Of a stretch of DNA of 20,757 bases, positions 13,427 to 20,137 are shown piece by piece (positions within the stretch are counted from its first letter, which is position 1; each line of letters begins with the position of its first letter). Where the stretch lies: the IMG/VR virus record IMGVR_UViG_3300025435_000118, positions 1 to 20,757 of that record. The stretch is one strand, 5' to 3'. The notes beneath the pieces were generated by a model that saw nothing but the letters and a program-made list of their open reading frames with translations, ran no database searches and was not told the DNA's origin. This stretch comes from a virus. The position numbers and the translations under genes are program-made.

Positions 13427-13842
13427 TCAAGTTTTTTAATAAAAATTTCAATGCGCGGTCGGTCGGAGTAATATTTGCCGCACAGCAGGGTAACGATCTG
13501 AGTATCGTCCACATATACTACTTTGTTCAGCGCGTCGGCCACACCTTTGACGATGTTGTCGATGTCGGGTTTTTTGGTGGGGCGGATACCTTGTTCTTTG
13601 GCGGCGTCTTTCCATTTGGCTGGTTTGGACGCTGGAATGGAGAAGTAGGCATACACTTCCATGTGGAGTGCGCCTTCGAGCAGCGGCTGGCGGCGCATTA
13701 CATCTTGCGCGGCCCACGCCAGCCGTTCTTCAAAACGCGCTGTTTTTTCTGGGGTGTAGGTATGGCCGGTGGCGCGAGAAAATCTTGGGCGACCTTTGCC
13801 AACTGGCTCCCCGTCAAGAATCAGCTCGAACACATAATTCAT
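13423..13842 (-). CDS. rusA: RusA-type Holliday junction resolvase
   Basis: The 139-residue protein matches RusA in length and motifs. The N-terminus has GEPVGKGRPRFSR. KKPDIDNIVKGVADAL (90-105) carries D93 and D95, and VVYVDDTQI supplies D112/D113, together forming the acidic metal site. It cuts four-way DNA junctions made by recombination or replication. The ATG overlaps the stop of the small regulator gene as ATGA, so it is probably co-expressed with that gene from the operator-controlled promoter at 14067-14095. Its last codons contain part of the next promoter. Confidence 0.92.
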   Translation of the reverse strand: MNYVFELILDGEPVGKGRPRFSRATGHTYTPEKTARFEERLAWAAQDVMRRQPLLEGALHMEVYAYFSIPASKPAKWKDAAKEQGIRPTKKPDIDNIVKGVADALNKVVYVDDTQIVTLLCGKYYSDRPRIEIFIKKLD

Positions 13843-14060
13843 GTCGGGTCTTTCATATAACCGGCGATACTCACCGGTTTGCCAGAATCGATCTCAAGCA
13901 AGGAAAGAACAATGGCGAACCCTTCTGCCGGAATGTTCTCGCGTAAAAACCACTTGTACAGCGTGGCCCGCTGGTACTTCATACCGTAGGTCGCAAGAAA
14001 ACTATGCAGATGATCTGCATTGTTCCAGTGGTCGGTCAAGAATCGTTTAAAATCGAACAT
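13839..14060 (-). CDS. Small helix-turn-helix-like protein, candidate phage regulator
   Basis: The 73-residue protein is helical and resembles small phage HTH regulators. SFLATYGMKYQRATLYKWFL (about 24-43) could be the helix-turn-helix, and FAIVLSLLEIDSG a packing helix. I do not recognise a named family. It is the first gene of the early region. The predicted -10 ends six bases before its ATG and no SD is present, so the mRNA is probably leaderless, as for lambda cI from PRM. Two GACANNNTGTC palindromes lie in this promoter, so the protein may bind them and control itself. That is inference from position. Confidence 0.65.
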   Translation of the reverse strand: MFDFKRFLTDHWNNADHLHSFLATYGMKYQRATLYKWFLRENIPAEGFAIVLSLLEIDSGKPVSIAGYMKDPT

Positions 14061-14066
14061 AAGACC

Positions 14067-14095
14067 GATATAATTGACAAACTGTCTTTTGACAA
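14067..14095 (-). promoter_or_regulatory. Promoter of the regulator-rusA unit, probably leaderless
   Basis: TTGTCA (14090-14095) and TATATC (14067-14072) are 17 bases apart on the minus strand. The expected start site falls on or within a base or two of the ATG at 14060. Confidence 0.55.
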
Positions 14096-14101
14096 TATGT
14101 C
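14076..14101. promoter_or_regulatory. Tandem operators GACA-AAC-TGTC and GACA-ATA-TGTC
   Basis: Two exact GACANNNTGTC palindromes occupy 14076-14086 and 14091-14101, spaced 15 bases centre to centre. The first lies in the promoter spacer and the second overlaps the -35. The pair separates the structural/lysis block from the early block. Confidence 0.65.
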
Positions 14102-14102
14102 T

Positions 14103-14345
14103 TTATCCGCGGCAACCCCACCGACGACGTGCGGCCTTGCCGCGTTCGCCACGCCATTTTTTGGAACGGGCGCAGAATGATTTGTGGCGCGGGCTGCTGC
14201 GATCTTTGGTCGGCGCTTTCAAGTTGCTGCCGGTCGAGCGGTTATACTTCTTACGACCTTTAGCCGTTAAGCCGCCACCCCGACTAACGGAGAGTTTCTC
14301 TCCGCGACCAACCGATAAACTTGGACCCTTCTTGCGTTCGGCCAT
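14103..14345 (-). CDS. DUF6321-like small basic phage protein
   Basis: The 80-residue protein begins MAERKKGPSLSVGRGEKLSV and has the GLTAKGRKKYNRSTGSNLKAP, RHKSFCARS and RRRWGCRG signatures of a small arginine/lysine-rich family widespread in phages of aquatic bacteria (DUF6321). Its role is unknown; the charge suggests nucleic-acid binding. The ATG overlaps the TAA of the preceding gene as TAATG. Its stop lies directly beside the operator pair at 14076-14101. Confidence 0.85.
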   Translation of the reverse strand: MAERKKGPSLSVGRGEKLSVSRGGGLTAKGRKKYNRSTGSNLKAPTKDRSSPRHKSFCARSKKWRGERGKAARRRWGCRG

Positions 14346-14503
14346 TACTTCCTCCGGCTGCGCTTGGCTGTACGTTTGGATTTACGGAACGCTTCGGCGG
14401 TTGGTGCGCCAGACGATCCAGGCGAACGCATTTTCTCGCCCGACCCTTTACGAATACGTTCGCGCTTGGCGTTGATATTTGCATACAGACCGGGTTTTGC
14501 CAT
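14345..14503 (-). CDS. Small basic phage protein (MAKPGLYANINAKR family)
   Basis: This 52-residue gene starts MAKPGLYANINAKRERIRKG and continues SGEKMRSPGSSGAPTAEAFR with a lysine/arginine-rich end. That layout recurs next to DUF6321-like genes in many marine and freshwater phages. The ATG follows the endolysin TAA without a gap and has GGTGGGG upstream. It overlaps the next gene by one base (TAATG). The function is unknown; the high positive charge fits a virion or DNA-associated protein. Confidence 0.85.
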   Translation of the reverse strand: MAKPGLYANINAKRERIRKGSGEKMRSPGSSGAPTAEAFRKSKRTAKRSRRK

Positions 14504-15040
14504 TTACCCCACCATCTTGGTTGCAATGTCTTGGACGCGCTCGATGCGATTGGCCCAGCCATTGCCGTACCGGCCCCAATCGGAAAGTGTCTTCAAGTAG
14601 TTTAATCTTGTTTCGCAGATTGCTGCAACAACTTCGCTACCGTCTGCCGCTTCAGCAGCAGCAACCGTGGCTGGCCCGATTTGCCCGTCGGCTGTAACAC
14701 CAAGAAACGACTGAAGGGCTTTCGCCGCACGGCCACCGCTGTTGATCTCAAAATCAAAGACTGCATAATCCACACCCATTGGCAGATCGTCGCCTTTGAT
14801 CGTATCCCAGTAACGCTTCCGGTAGAAAGGGTTTACGTCATTTATGGTTAATGCCCGCATATCTTCGTGGGTTACTTCGTGACCAACGAAATTCTCCCAG
14901 TTGGCTTGGGTCACGCCAAAATTGGTGCAACCGGCGCGACCGTCAGGCAAGCGATTACCTGGATCATGGGGGTCATCTTCAAAACCACCTTCGTTTTTCA
15001 AGATGAGCGCAAAGCATTGTTCCCAATTATTGGCAGTCAT
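14504..15040 (-). CDS. GH108-type muramidase endolysin
   Basis: The protein (178 residues from the ATG at 15040) has the GH108 N-acetylmuramidase start LILKNEGGFEDDPHDPG with catalytic E in the NEGG motif. The conserved TNFGVTQANWENF follows. The C-terminal half is the predicted peptidoglycan-binding domain 3, with DYAVFDFEINSGGRAAKALQ, LGVTADGQIGP and the final WGRYGNGWANRIERV. It cuts the cell-wall glycan at lysis. The start is supported by GCGGAG nine bases upstream and a TAATG overlap with the outer-spanin candidate. The longer frame to 15067 is less likely. No signal peptide is seen, so it needs the holin for release. Confidence 0.93.
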   Translation of the reverse strand: MTANNWEQCFALILKNEGGFEDDPHDPGNRLPDGRAGCTNFGVTQANWENFVGHEVTHEDMRALTINDVNPFYRKRYWDTIKGDDLPMGVDYAVFDFEINSGGRAAKALQSFLGVTADGQIGPATVAAAEAADGSEVVAAICETRLNYLKTLSDWGRYGNGWANRIERVQDIATKMVG

Positions 15041-15234
15041 TATTTTACTCCGCAGATTTCTTTCCACTTGTCATCGTGGGCAAGAATTTCTTGTGCTGTT
15101 TGGTTGGTAAGTTTATCGGCCTTACGCACAAAGATCGGCTTCACCCAATCACACGACGTATCGACGATCTTGGTTTCCGGTTTTGGCATACAAGCAGCCA
15201 GCGGCAACATGGCGAGCAACAATAAACGCTTCAT
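15040..15234 (-). CDS. Outer-membrane spanin-like lipoprotein (Rz1-like)
   Basis: The start at 15234 (MKRLLLLAMLPLAAC) is favoured by GGAG six bases upstream and an ATGA overlap with the inner-spanin candidate. A further in-frame ATG at 15246 has no SD. A classic lipobox LAAC ends a short signal peptide. The mature part contains SCDWVKPIFVRKADKLTNQTAQEIL and HDDKWKEICG, a sequence type common next to phage endolysins. It probably sits in the outer membrane and works with the inner spanin to fuse envelopes. Unlike lambda Rz1 it is not fully embedded in the Rz frame. Confidence 0.78.
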   Translation of the reverse strand: MKRLLLLAMLPLAACMPKPETKIVDTSCDWVKPIFVRKADKLTNQTAQEILAHDDKWKEICGVK

Positions 15235-15485
15235 GGTTGGCTCCATTGTTTTTGCAGGGTGTCTTGCGGTGTCGCGTCTTTTGAAACAGTTTGATCGACA
15301 GCAGCTGCTTCGGCGTTGACCGTTTGCTCGTGCTGGATTGCGATCGCCGCTTCTTTGTCTTTCTCAGCTTGCGCGCCAATTTGTTCGAGATGGCTCGACC
15401 ACGAAGCATAGCCGACAATGACAATGAGCGCTGCGCCTAGAACGAGAAGAATGTAGCGCGTAACCGGATTAAGAAGAAGAAACAT
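15231..15485 (-). CDS. Inner-membrane spanin-like protein (Rz-like)
   Basis: The 84-residue protein has one N-terminal membrane helix (about residues 9-29, YILLVLGAALIVIVGY). A short charged, coiled-coil-like periplasmic part follows, LEQIGAQAEKDKEAAIAIQHEQTV. GGAG seven bases before the ATG gives a good start. It overlaps the holin candidate by 17 bases and ends ATGA on the lipoprotein start. Topology, order and partner fit an i-spanin. It is short for Rz, so the assignment rests largely on context. Confidence 0.7.
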   Translation of the reverse strand: MFLLLNPVTRYILLVLGAALIVIVGYASWSSHLEQIGAQAEKDKEAAIAIQHEQTVNAEAAAVDQTVSKDATPQDTLQKQWSQP

Positions 15486-15708
15486 TGTTTGGCTCCGTTT
15501 TGGATTTCAAAGCTAAACCGCCGCCACCGCCAGCAAGAATAGCACTTGCGCCAATCGCCCAATTTTGGGGATCAAAAGCACCGTGCATCACTGCATGATA
15601 CGCGCTGACGACGCAGTAAACCAACGCCATTTTGGCCCACAAAATACGGCCAATATCCCAAGTTGTGTTGTCCACGCCTGTGAACATATGTTTGAAAGCT
15701 TGAAGCAT
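15469..15708 (-). CDS. Holin candidate
   Basis: The 79-residue protein starts at MLQAFKHMF, where the ATG overlaps the previous TAA as TAATG. It has two probable membrane helices, ILWAKMALVYCVVSAYHAVM (about 21-40) and WAIGASAILAGGGGGLAL (about 48-65), and a polar tail. The GASAILAGGGGG-(S)KTEP pattern recurs in phage lysis cassettes as a putative holin. It would form the membrane lesion that releases the muramidase. A frame starting 19 codons earlier overlaps the preceding gene and is not supported. Confidence 0.75.
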   Translation of the reverse strand: MLQAFKHMFTGVDNTTWDIGRILWAKMALVYCVVSAYHAVMHGAFDPQNWAIGASAILAGGGGGLALKSKTEPNNVSSS

Positions 15709-16175
15709 TATTTCACCGTAAACATAAGGATGACGCCGATAACACCAATACCAATTACCAAACATCCAATAATTGTACCAACCATGACAAGATCGTCCTG
15801 AACTTCCTTTTTGTGCTTTTCTTCTTCTGCGGCTTGACGTGCAGCGTCTTTCCGCATTTCAATTACTTCTCGCTGAATAGCATCCCACGCTGGCCGACCA
15901 TATTGGGCGACAAACATATTTTGCACTTCAAACTGCATCTCTTTGGCTTTTGCCTTGATCGAATACAGTTTAACCGCTTCGGCCTCAAACTCGGCTTGAG
16001 ACTGAAACAGTTTCTTTTTACGCGGTTCAGAAGCCGCGGCAACAATTTGGCCTACATGCGTAAAGAGATCGCTGATTTTGTCAGCGGTCTCCATTACGTC
16101 GTGCCCCGCATCGACGGCGGACTTAATCGTATTATAAAGTGCGGTCGCGCCGATGATGAGAGAAAACGGGTCCAT
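15708..16175 (-). CDS. Membrane-anchored coiled-coil phage protein
   Basis: The 155-residue protein starts MDPFSLIIGATALYNTIKSA and has a long charged helical middle (KKKLFQSQAEFEAEAVKLY, then EVIEMRKDAARQAAEEEKHK). A strong C-terminal membrane helix follows, DLVMVGTIIGCLVIGIGVIG. Similar genes stand between fibre and lysis genes in podoviruses of marine bacteria; their role is unknown. The start has AAGGTGG close upstream, and the stop overlaps the holin start as TAATG. It may belong to the virion or to the lysis unit. Confidence 0.75.
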   Translation of the reverse strand: MDPFSLIIGATALYNTIKSAVDAGHDVMETADKISDLFTHVGQIVAAASEPRKKKLFQSQAEFEAEAVKLYSIKAKAKEMQFEVQNMFVAQYGRPAWDAIQREVIEMRKDAARQAAEEEKHKKEVQDDLVMVGTIIGCLVIGIGVIGVILMFTVK

Positions 16176-16183
16176 TAACCACC

Positions 16184-18193
16184 TTACGACATAGCTTCCT
16201 GAGCAATAAGCGACGCGCCGACAGCAATAGCCGAACCCGATGGGTTCGTAATTGCGATGGTCAACATATCAGGCATATTGCCTTGGACTGTGGTGTAGAG
16301 CGGGAAGAACGATGTCAAATCGTAAGTCTGCAAACCACCCGAAGGGAGCGGGGCGTTGTAAACCACTTCACCGCCGGACGTTGTTCCGGTAGCCGATACG
16401 TCACGTTCCACAAAGCTGTTTAACGAGCCAAGTGAATACATGGTGTTGAAGCTGAACTGCGTTCCGCTAACTGCAACAGGTGAATAGAAAGTTGAAGCCA
16501 TCAATTCCAACGTGCAATTTGCAGCAGAGAAAATCTGCAATGTCTGCGGAAGGATTTGGCCGCGGTCAATTTCACCAAGGATGTAATTACCGCCGGAGGC
16601 AGGGGTAAACGCCATTGGGGCTTCAGAATTGACGTTATCGACGACATACAGCGCAGTGGCTGTGTTGTACGAAACACGACCAATTCCACCTTGGCCTTGA
16701 GTGGCTACAATGGTGCCACCTACTGCGCCGGTCGTGATAGTGGACGCGGTATAGGTAAAAGTGTTTGCGCCAGTTACCGTGATCTGGAACGTGCCGTTAA
16801 CTGACGTGTTTCCGGTCGCGCCGGAGATTGTCAAATAACGCCCCGAAGTTAGGTAATTAGGGTTAGGCGTTGTTGTGACTGTAGCGGTTGTGCCCGACAC
16901 AGTGATGCTGGCAATAGCCATTGTTGCGCCGCGAGCGAACACGTACTTTCCTGCCCACTGGTTTACCGTCCAAGTAGCTGCCGATGCGGTGATCACTGTT
17001 CCAGCAAGGTAGAAAGGTTCTGCCGCAACAGTTTGGCTGTTGTTGACCGTCCATGTCGAACCACTGCCGCTCAAAATCACCGTTCCGGGCGTTACGCCAA
17101 CACCGGTAACGGTCTGGCCGATGGTAACAGTTCCTGAAGTAACCGCACCAACCGTAAGCGTTGTGCCGGAAATTGAAGAACCGGTCAGCACAGCAACCGA
17201 AGAAGTTGGTGTTGTAGAGATTGCCGCACCGCTTGTTGGAAGCGTACCGTTGGCACCGCTATACGCGCTATCGACGCCGTATTCGAGCGTGCCCATTGCA
17301 CGATAACGAACAGTGAGAAGAGGGTAACGGGTTGAGGTTGCGGGCACGTTACGGGTAGGCGCACTGGACGACATACCGTAGCCGTAGGTAAAGCCGCGCT
17401 GCGTGTCGATCTTGCCTTCAGCAAGAACCGAAACACCCCAATGGTACATGGAGTATGGAGCCGAACCGGTTGTGATTGGTGCAATGTTACGAAGTTCGTA
17501 ACGCACAGGGATGTTACCAGTACGCGACCAAGGACCGACTTGGCTAGACTTGTTACCGATACCAATGGTGTGGAGCGGATAAGGTTCGCCGCCAACCACA
17601 ACACCCCAGCGCAAAAGACCGGCACCGTACCAAGCAAATTCAATGAAAATCATCTGGATTTGGTTCCAGTTGATAGACGTTTTAATTTGGTACGGGTCAG
17701 ACCAATTTTCATAGCTGATGCGGGTATCGACCGGAACACCGCCGACGTCAGAACGATAGACTAGCCCCATACCTGATGGGTTGGTCGTGGTTGGATCGCC
17801 TTGCTCAAAGAAGATGCCGTTACCGTCATCGAAGAAGCCGACGCGCTGGCGCTGGTTGGCGTAAGGCGTCCCAAACAAGAAACCAGACGACATGTAGATT
17901 GTTTTGCCCGGCTGATACCGGATGTAAGGACGGGTCTGACGGATGGCGCAATCACCGGCAGCAGCCGTGACAGACATCTGGATACCACCTTGACCTGATA
18001 CCGCGGTGATCGTTGCGCCGCCAATGGTATAAGCCTCCCAACGCATTGGCTGGGTGCCGTATTCAAAGTCAGCTTCAAAGAGGTTTTGGCTTTCAGAAAC
18101 CTTTTCTTTACCAAGGTTATCGCGCAAACGCTGTGGCAGCGTTACCAGCATCGAGGGGTCAAGCGCTGTTTGATTAAGGTTTGTGTTAGGCAT
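16184..18193 (-). CDS. Large virion structural protein with inserted Ig-like domains
   Basis: The 669-residue protein has an N-terminal beta-rich structural domain of a widespread phage family (RYQPGKTIYMSSGFLFG, then RVGFFDDGNGIFFEQGD, then PVDTRISYENW). A matching C-terminal module follows (QTLQIFSAANCTLELMAST, FVERDVSATGTTSGG, PDMLTIAITNPSG). Between about residues 330 and 505 lies threonine/valine/glycine-rich sequence that reads like two adhesin or Ig-like domains (GTTLTVGAVTSGTVTIGQTV and NTSVNGTFQITVTGANTFTY). These look inserted between the two halves of the older protein. It is likely a tail or surface structure binding cells or decorating the virion. GAGG precedes the start by nine bases. 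Confidence 0.85.
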   Translation of the reverse strand: MPNTNLNQTALDPSMLVTLPQRLRDNLGKEKVSESQNLFEADFEYGTQPMRWEAYTIGGATITAVSGQGGIQMSVTAAAGDCAIRQTRPYIRYQPGKTIYMSSGFLFGTPYANQRQRVGFFDDGNGIFFEQGDPTTTNPSGMGLVYRSDVGGVPVDTRISYENWSDPYQIKTSINWNQIQMIFIEFAWYGAGLLRWGVVVGGEPYPLHTIGIGNKSSQVGPWSRTGNIPVRYELRNIAPITTGSAPYSMYHWGVSVLAEGKIDTQRGFTYGYGMSSSAPTRNVPATSTRYPLLTVRYRAMGTLEYGVDSAYSGANGTLPTSGAAISTTPTSSVAVLTGSSISGTTLTVGAVTSGTVTIGQTVTGVGVTPGTVILSGSGSTWTVNNSQTVAAEPFYLAGTVITASAATWTVNQWAGKYVFARGATMAIASITVSGTTATVTTTPNPNYLTSGRYLTISGATGNTSVNGTFQITVTGANTFTYTASTITTGAVGGTIVATQGQGGIGRVSYNTATALYVVDNVNSEAPMAFTPASGGNYILGEIDRGQILPQTLQIFSAANCTLELMASTFYSPVAVSGTQFSFNTMYSLGSLNSFVERDVSATGTTSGGEVVYNAPLPSGGLQTYDLTSFFPLYTTVQGNMPDMLTIAITNPSGSAIAVGASLIAQEAMS

Positions 18194-18232
18194 CGGGTAG
18201 TACCTCGCTTTGAAAAGACTGTAGGGTTGACC

Positions 18233-19189
18233 TTATTGGAATTTTGCCAAGGTAGCTAGAACGGTGTAGGTCGCGCTACCGGTTTTCAAAATTGAGTAGG
18301 TGTACACATCCAACGCGCTAGTATCGCCGGAAGTCGGCGCGGTACCACCTTGCCATTTTGGTGTGACACTTGTTCCATCAATCGTGAAGGCTGTTTGATA
18401 ATAGCCGGTTGATCCGTTGGTCGCTAAGAAAGCGATGGTAATTGTCTGACCGGTAGCCATAAACGAGTTAAGCGAATTGGATGCGTTACCGCGGACATTG
18501 ATGGTCCAGTTACCGGTAGACGATAATGTGTAATACAAAATTGACTGAGTGATCACATCAAAATTGATTGTGCCGGTCGCCGCCGTAGACGAGGCTGTCG
18601 TTGTTTCTGTGGCGTTTGGAAGAAGTAAAGCAGGAGAAGTTCCGCTTGTCAGCGTCAGGGCGTTAATCGTGGCGCTGGTCGTGACAGCTGCCGTCGATGT
18701 ATTTAACGCGCCAGTGATTGTCGCGCTTGCGGCAGAAACCGCACCTGTAATGGACGCGCTGCCCGCGCTGACCGAACCTGATACAGTCGCGGTCGTTGAA
18801 ACAAGCAAAGCATTTGCGGTTAATGTAGAGCCGTCAAAAAGAAGGTTGGATGATCCGGCAAGAGTACCCGCGCTGTTAAATTGGACGGACGTGCTTGGGC
18901 CGCTTGCACCGGGGGCGATGGCGGAAACGAACACAGCCCAATAAGTCGAATTGTTTGGCGTGATATTGACGTTTGGAAGAATGGCGATGTAAGACGCGCC
19001 GTTATACGACACAATATCAAGCGGGTAATAGCTGGTGTATTGCGACCATGTTCCTGTGTTGAACAAAGCCGAATTAACCATCGTATCGAGAATGTTGTTG
19101 AGGATCGGACCAGTGATCGCACCCGTGCCGTTCAGAGTAATTGCTGAGTTAATCTGAGCAAGCAGCTGTTGGCGGGTGTCGATGGTCAT
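18233..19189 (-). CDS. Tail-fibre-like structural protein
   Basis: The 318-residue protein has the phage-fibre start TRQQLLAQINSAITLNGTGAI, a WSQYTSYYPLDIVSYNGASYIA carbohydrate-binding-like module, and a low-complexity shaft rich in A, S, T and V (SASITGAVSAASATITGALN). Its C-terminal head contains TGNWTINVRGN, TPKWQGGTAPTSG and DVYTYSILKTGSATYTVLA, a pattern seen in fibre or baseplate proteins of aquatic phages. The shaft suggests a trimer. It lies three bases after the stop of the small membrane protein, with only a weak SD, so coupling is likely. Confidence 0.85.
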   Translation of the reverse strand: MTIDTRQQLLAQINSAITLNGTGAITGPILNNILDTMVNSALFNTGTWSQYTSYYPLDIVSYNGASYIAILPNVNITPNNSTYWAVFVSAIAPGASGPSTSVQFNSAGTLAGSSNLLFDGSTLTANALLVSTTATVSGSVSAGSASITGAVSAASATITGALNTSTAAVTTSATINALTLTSGTSPALLLPNATETTTASSTAATGTINFDVITQSILYYTLSSTGNWTINVRGNASNSLNSFMATGQTITIAFLATNGSTGYYQTAFTIDGTSVTPKWQGGTAPTSGDTSALDVYTYSILKTGSATYTVLATLAKFQ

Positions 19190-19192
19190 CTG

Positions 19193-19429
19193 TCACTTGT
19201 CCGCTTTGGTGTCTAATTTGTCGAATATCTTGGCAACAATGGCTTCGATCCGTTCCATCGTCTTACCGTACTCATCCCGACGAACGTAGTCCGTCGGGAG
19301 AGTTACTTGTAGCGTTTGAAGGTCGTCTCGTAATTTTTGGTTGTTGTCGTGCAGTTGCCGCGCAAACCAACCAAGCATTGCAATAATCGCTGCTCCGCCG
19401 ATGTCGATCAACTCCTGCACCCCCAACAT
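19193..19429 (-). CDS. Small membrane protein with coiled-coil tail
   Basis: The 78-residue protein has one N-terminal membrane helix (LIDIGGAAIIAMLGWFARQL). It is followed by a charged coiled coil (DNNQKLRDDLQTLQVTLP, then YVRRDEYGKTMERIEAIVAKIFDKLDTKADK). Similar short proteins occur among tail and lysis genes of many phages without a proven role. The start is two bases after the upstream stop. Confidence 0.75.
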   Translation of the reverse strand: MLGVQELIDIGGAAIIAMLGWFARQLHDNNQKLRDDLQTLQVTLPTDYVRRDEYGKTMERIEAIVAKIFDKLDTKADK

Positions 19430-19431
19430 TA

Positions 19432-19653
19432 TTAAATTACCGAAACGTCTGAGCCAGCCTCAGCGGTAGCTCCTGGGGCTATTTCAGGAACCGGAGCAGC
19501 CGGAATTTGCGCCGTAGCAATCTGCTGCGTAGCAACGCCGCGAATTTTAACGATGAGGTCGTTTACTTCCTCAAAAGGACGCTTTGCCAAAGCCAGCAAA
19601 ATCGTGTTAATTTCTTCGACCGTATGCTCAATGTTAACGATTAAACCGTTCAT
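19432..19653 (-). CDS. Small helical phage protein
   Basis: The 73-residue protein starts MNGLIVNIEHTVEEINTILLAL, continues AKRPFEEVNDLIVKIRGVA, and ends in an alanine/proline-rich acidic tail. The pattern, with a paired-helix 'NTILxALxxRPxxEVxDLIxKIxxxA' core, is common in tail regions of related phages; its function is unknown. AGGA seven bases upstream supports the start. Confidence 0.75.
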   Translation of the reverse strand: MNGLIVNIEHTVEEINTILLALAKRPFEEVNDLIVKIRGVATQQIATAQIPAAPVPEIAPGATAEAGSDVSVI

Positions 19654-19663
19654 TTCTTTATCC

Positions 19664-20137
19664 TCAAACTGTCGTATCAGGAGCCGCGGGCCACTGTAAC
19701 CCAGAAACCGCCGTTATTAAAGATGGAATGTCTGTTGCCGCGTTAATTGCAGCCTTTGCCGTGACAATGTACGCCCGAACGGCGGCACGGTATGTGACCC
19801 AATTGGCGGGCGGTGTGTAGGTGCTGTCGGCCAAATGACGGAAATCCATATAATCGGTTGTGTTTAACAGGCTATAAGCCGTTTGAGCGATCTGGTTGAG
19901 AAACACGTTTTTGGTGGGTTCCAAATCTTTTGGGGTCGAATTGAACGTACCGTCCAAATTGGCTGTCACCCAATAGAACCGGTCATCGGGGCGCATTTGC
20001 TCGATGATTTCTGTAATACCTAACGCAGCGCGTTCTTCAGGCGTCGATGTCCGCAAGAAGTTTGGCGGGTAGTTTGTGTCACCGATGGTGAACGGCTGAT
20101 CCATGACAAGCCGTTGGTTGTTATAAAGAAAATACAT
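19664..20137 (-). CDS. Hypothetical tail-region protein, possible assembly chaperone
   Basis: The 157-residue protein starts MYFLYNNQRLVMDQPFTIGD. An open frame to 20182 exists, but it begins inside the HNH gene, so the ATG at 20137 is used, which sits in a TAATG overlap after GAGGG. It contains YPPNFLRTSTPEERAALGI, then RFYWVTANLDGTFNSTPKDL, and a C-terminal helix region with WVTYRAAVRAYIVTAK. The NYPPNFLRxxTPEERAxLGI start with a helical end is typical of small proteins after tail-fibre genes (DUF4376-like or assembly chaperone). This is family resemblance only. Confidence 0.72.
   Translation of the reverse strand: MYFLYNNQRLVMDQPFTIGDTNYPPNFLRTSTPEERAALGITEIIEQMRPDDRFYWVTANLDGTFNSTPKDLEPTKNVFLNQIAQTAYSLLNTTDYMDFRHLADSTYTPPANWVTYRAAVRAYIVTAKAAINAATDIPSLITAVSGLQWPAAPDTTV

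Noticed and set aside
14074-14475. 133-codon plus-strand ORF opposite the small basic genes
   Set aside because: It lies opposite two well-supported minus-strand genes whose high GC and arginine codons keep the other strand open. It has no family match by eye.
14284-14562. 92-codon minus-strand ORF across three genes
   Set aside because: It overlaps the endolysin end, the MAKPGLYANINAKR gene and the DUF6321-like gene in a different frame, and its sequence is not protein-like.
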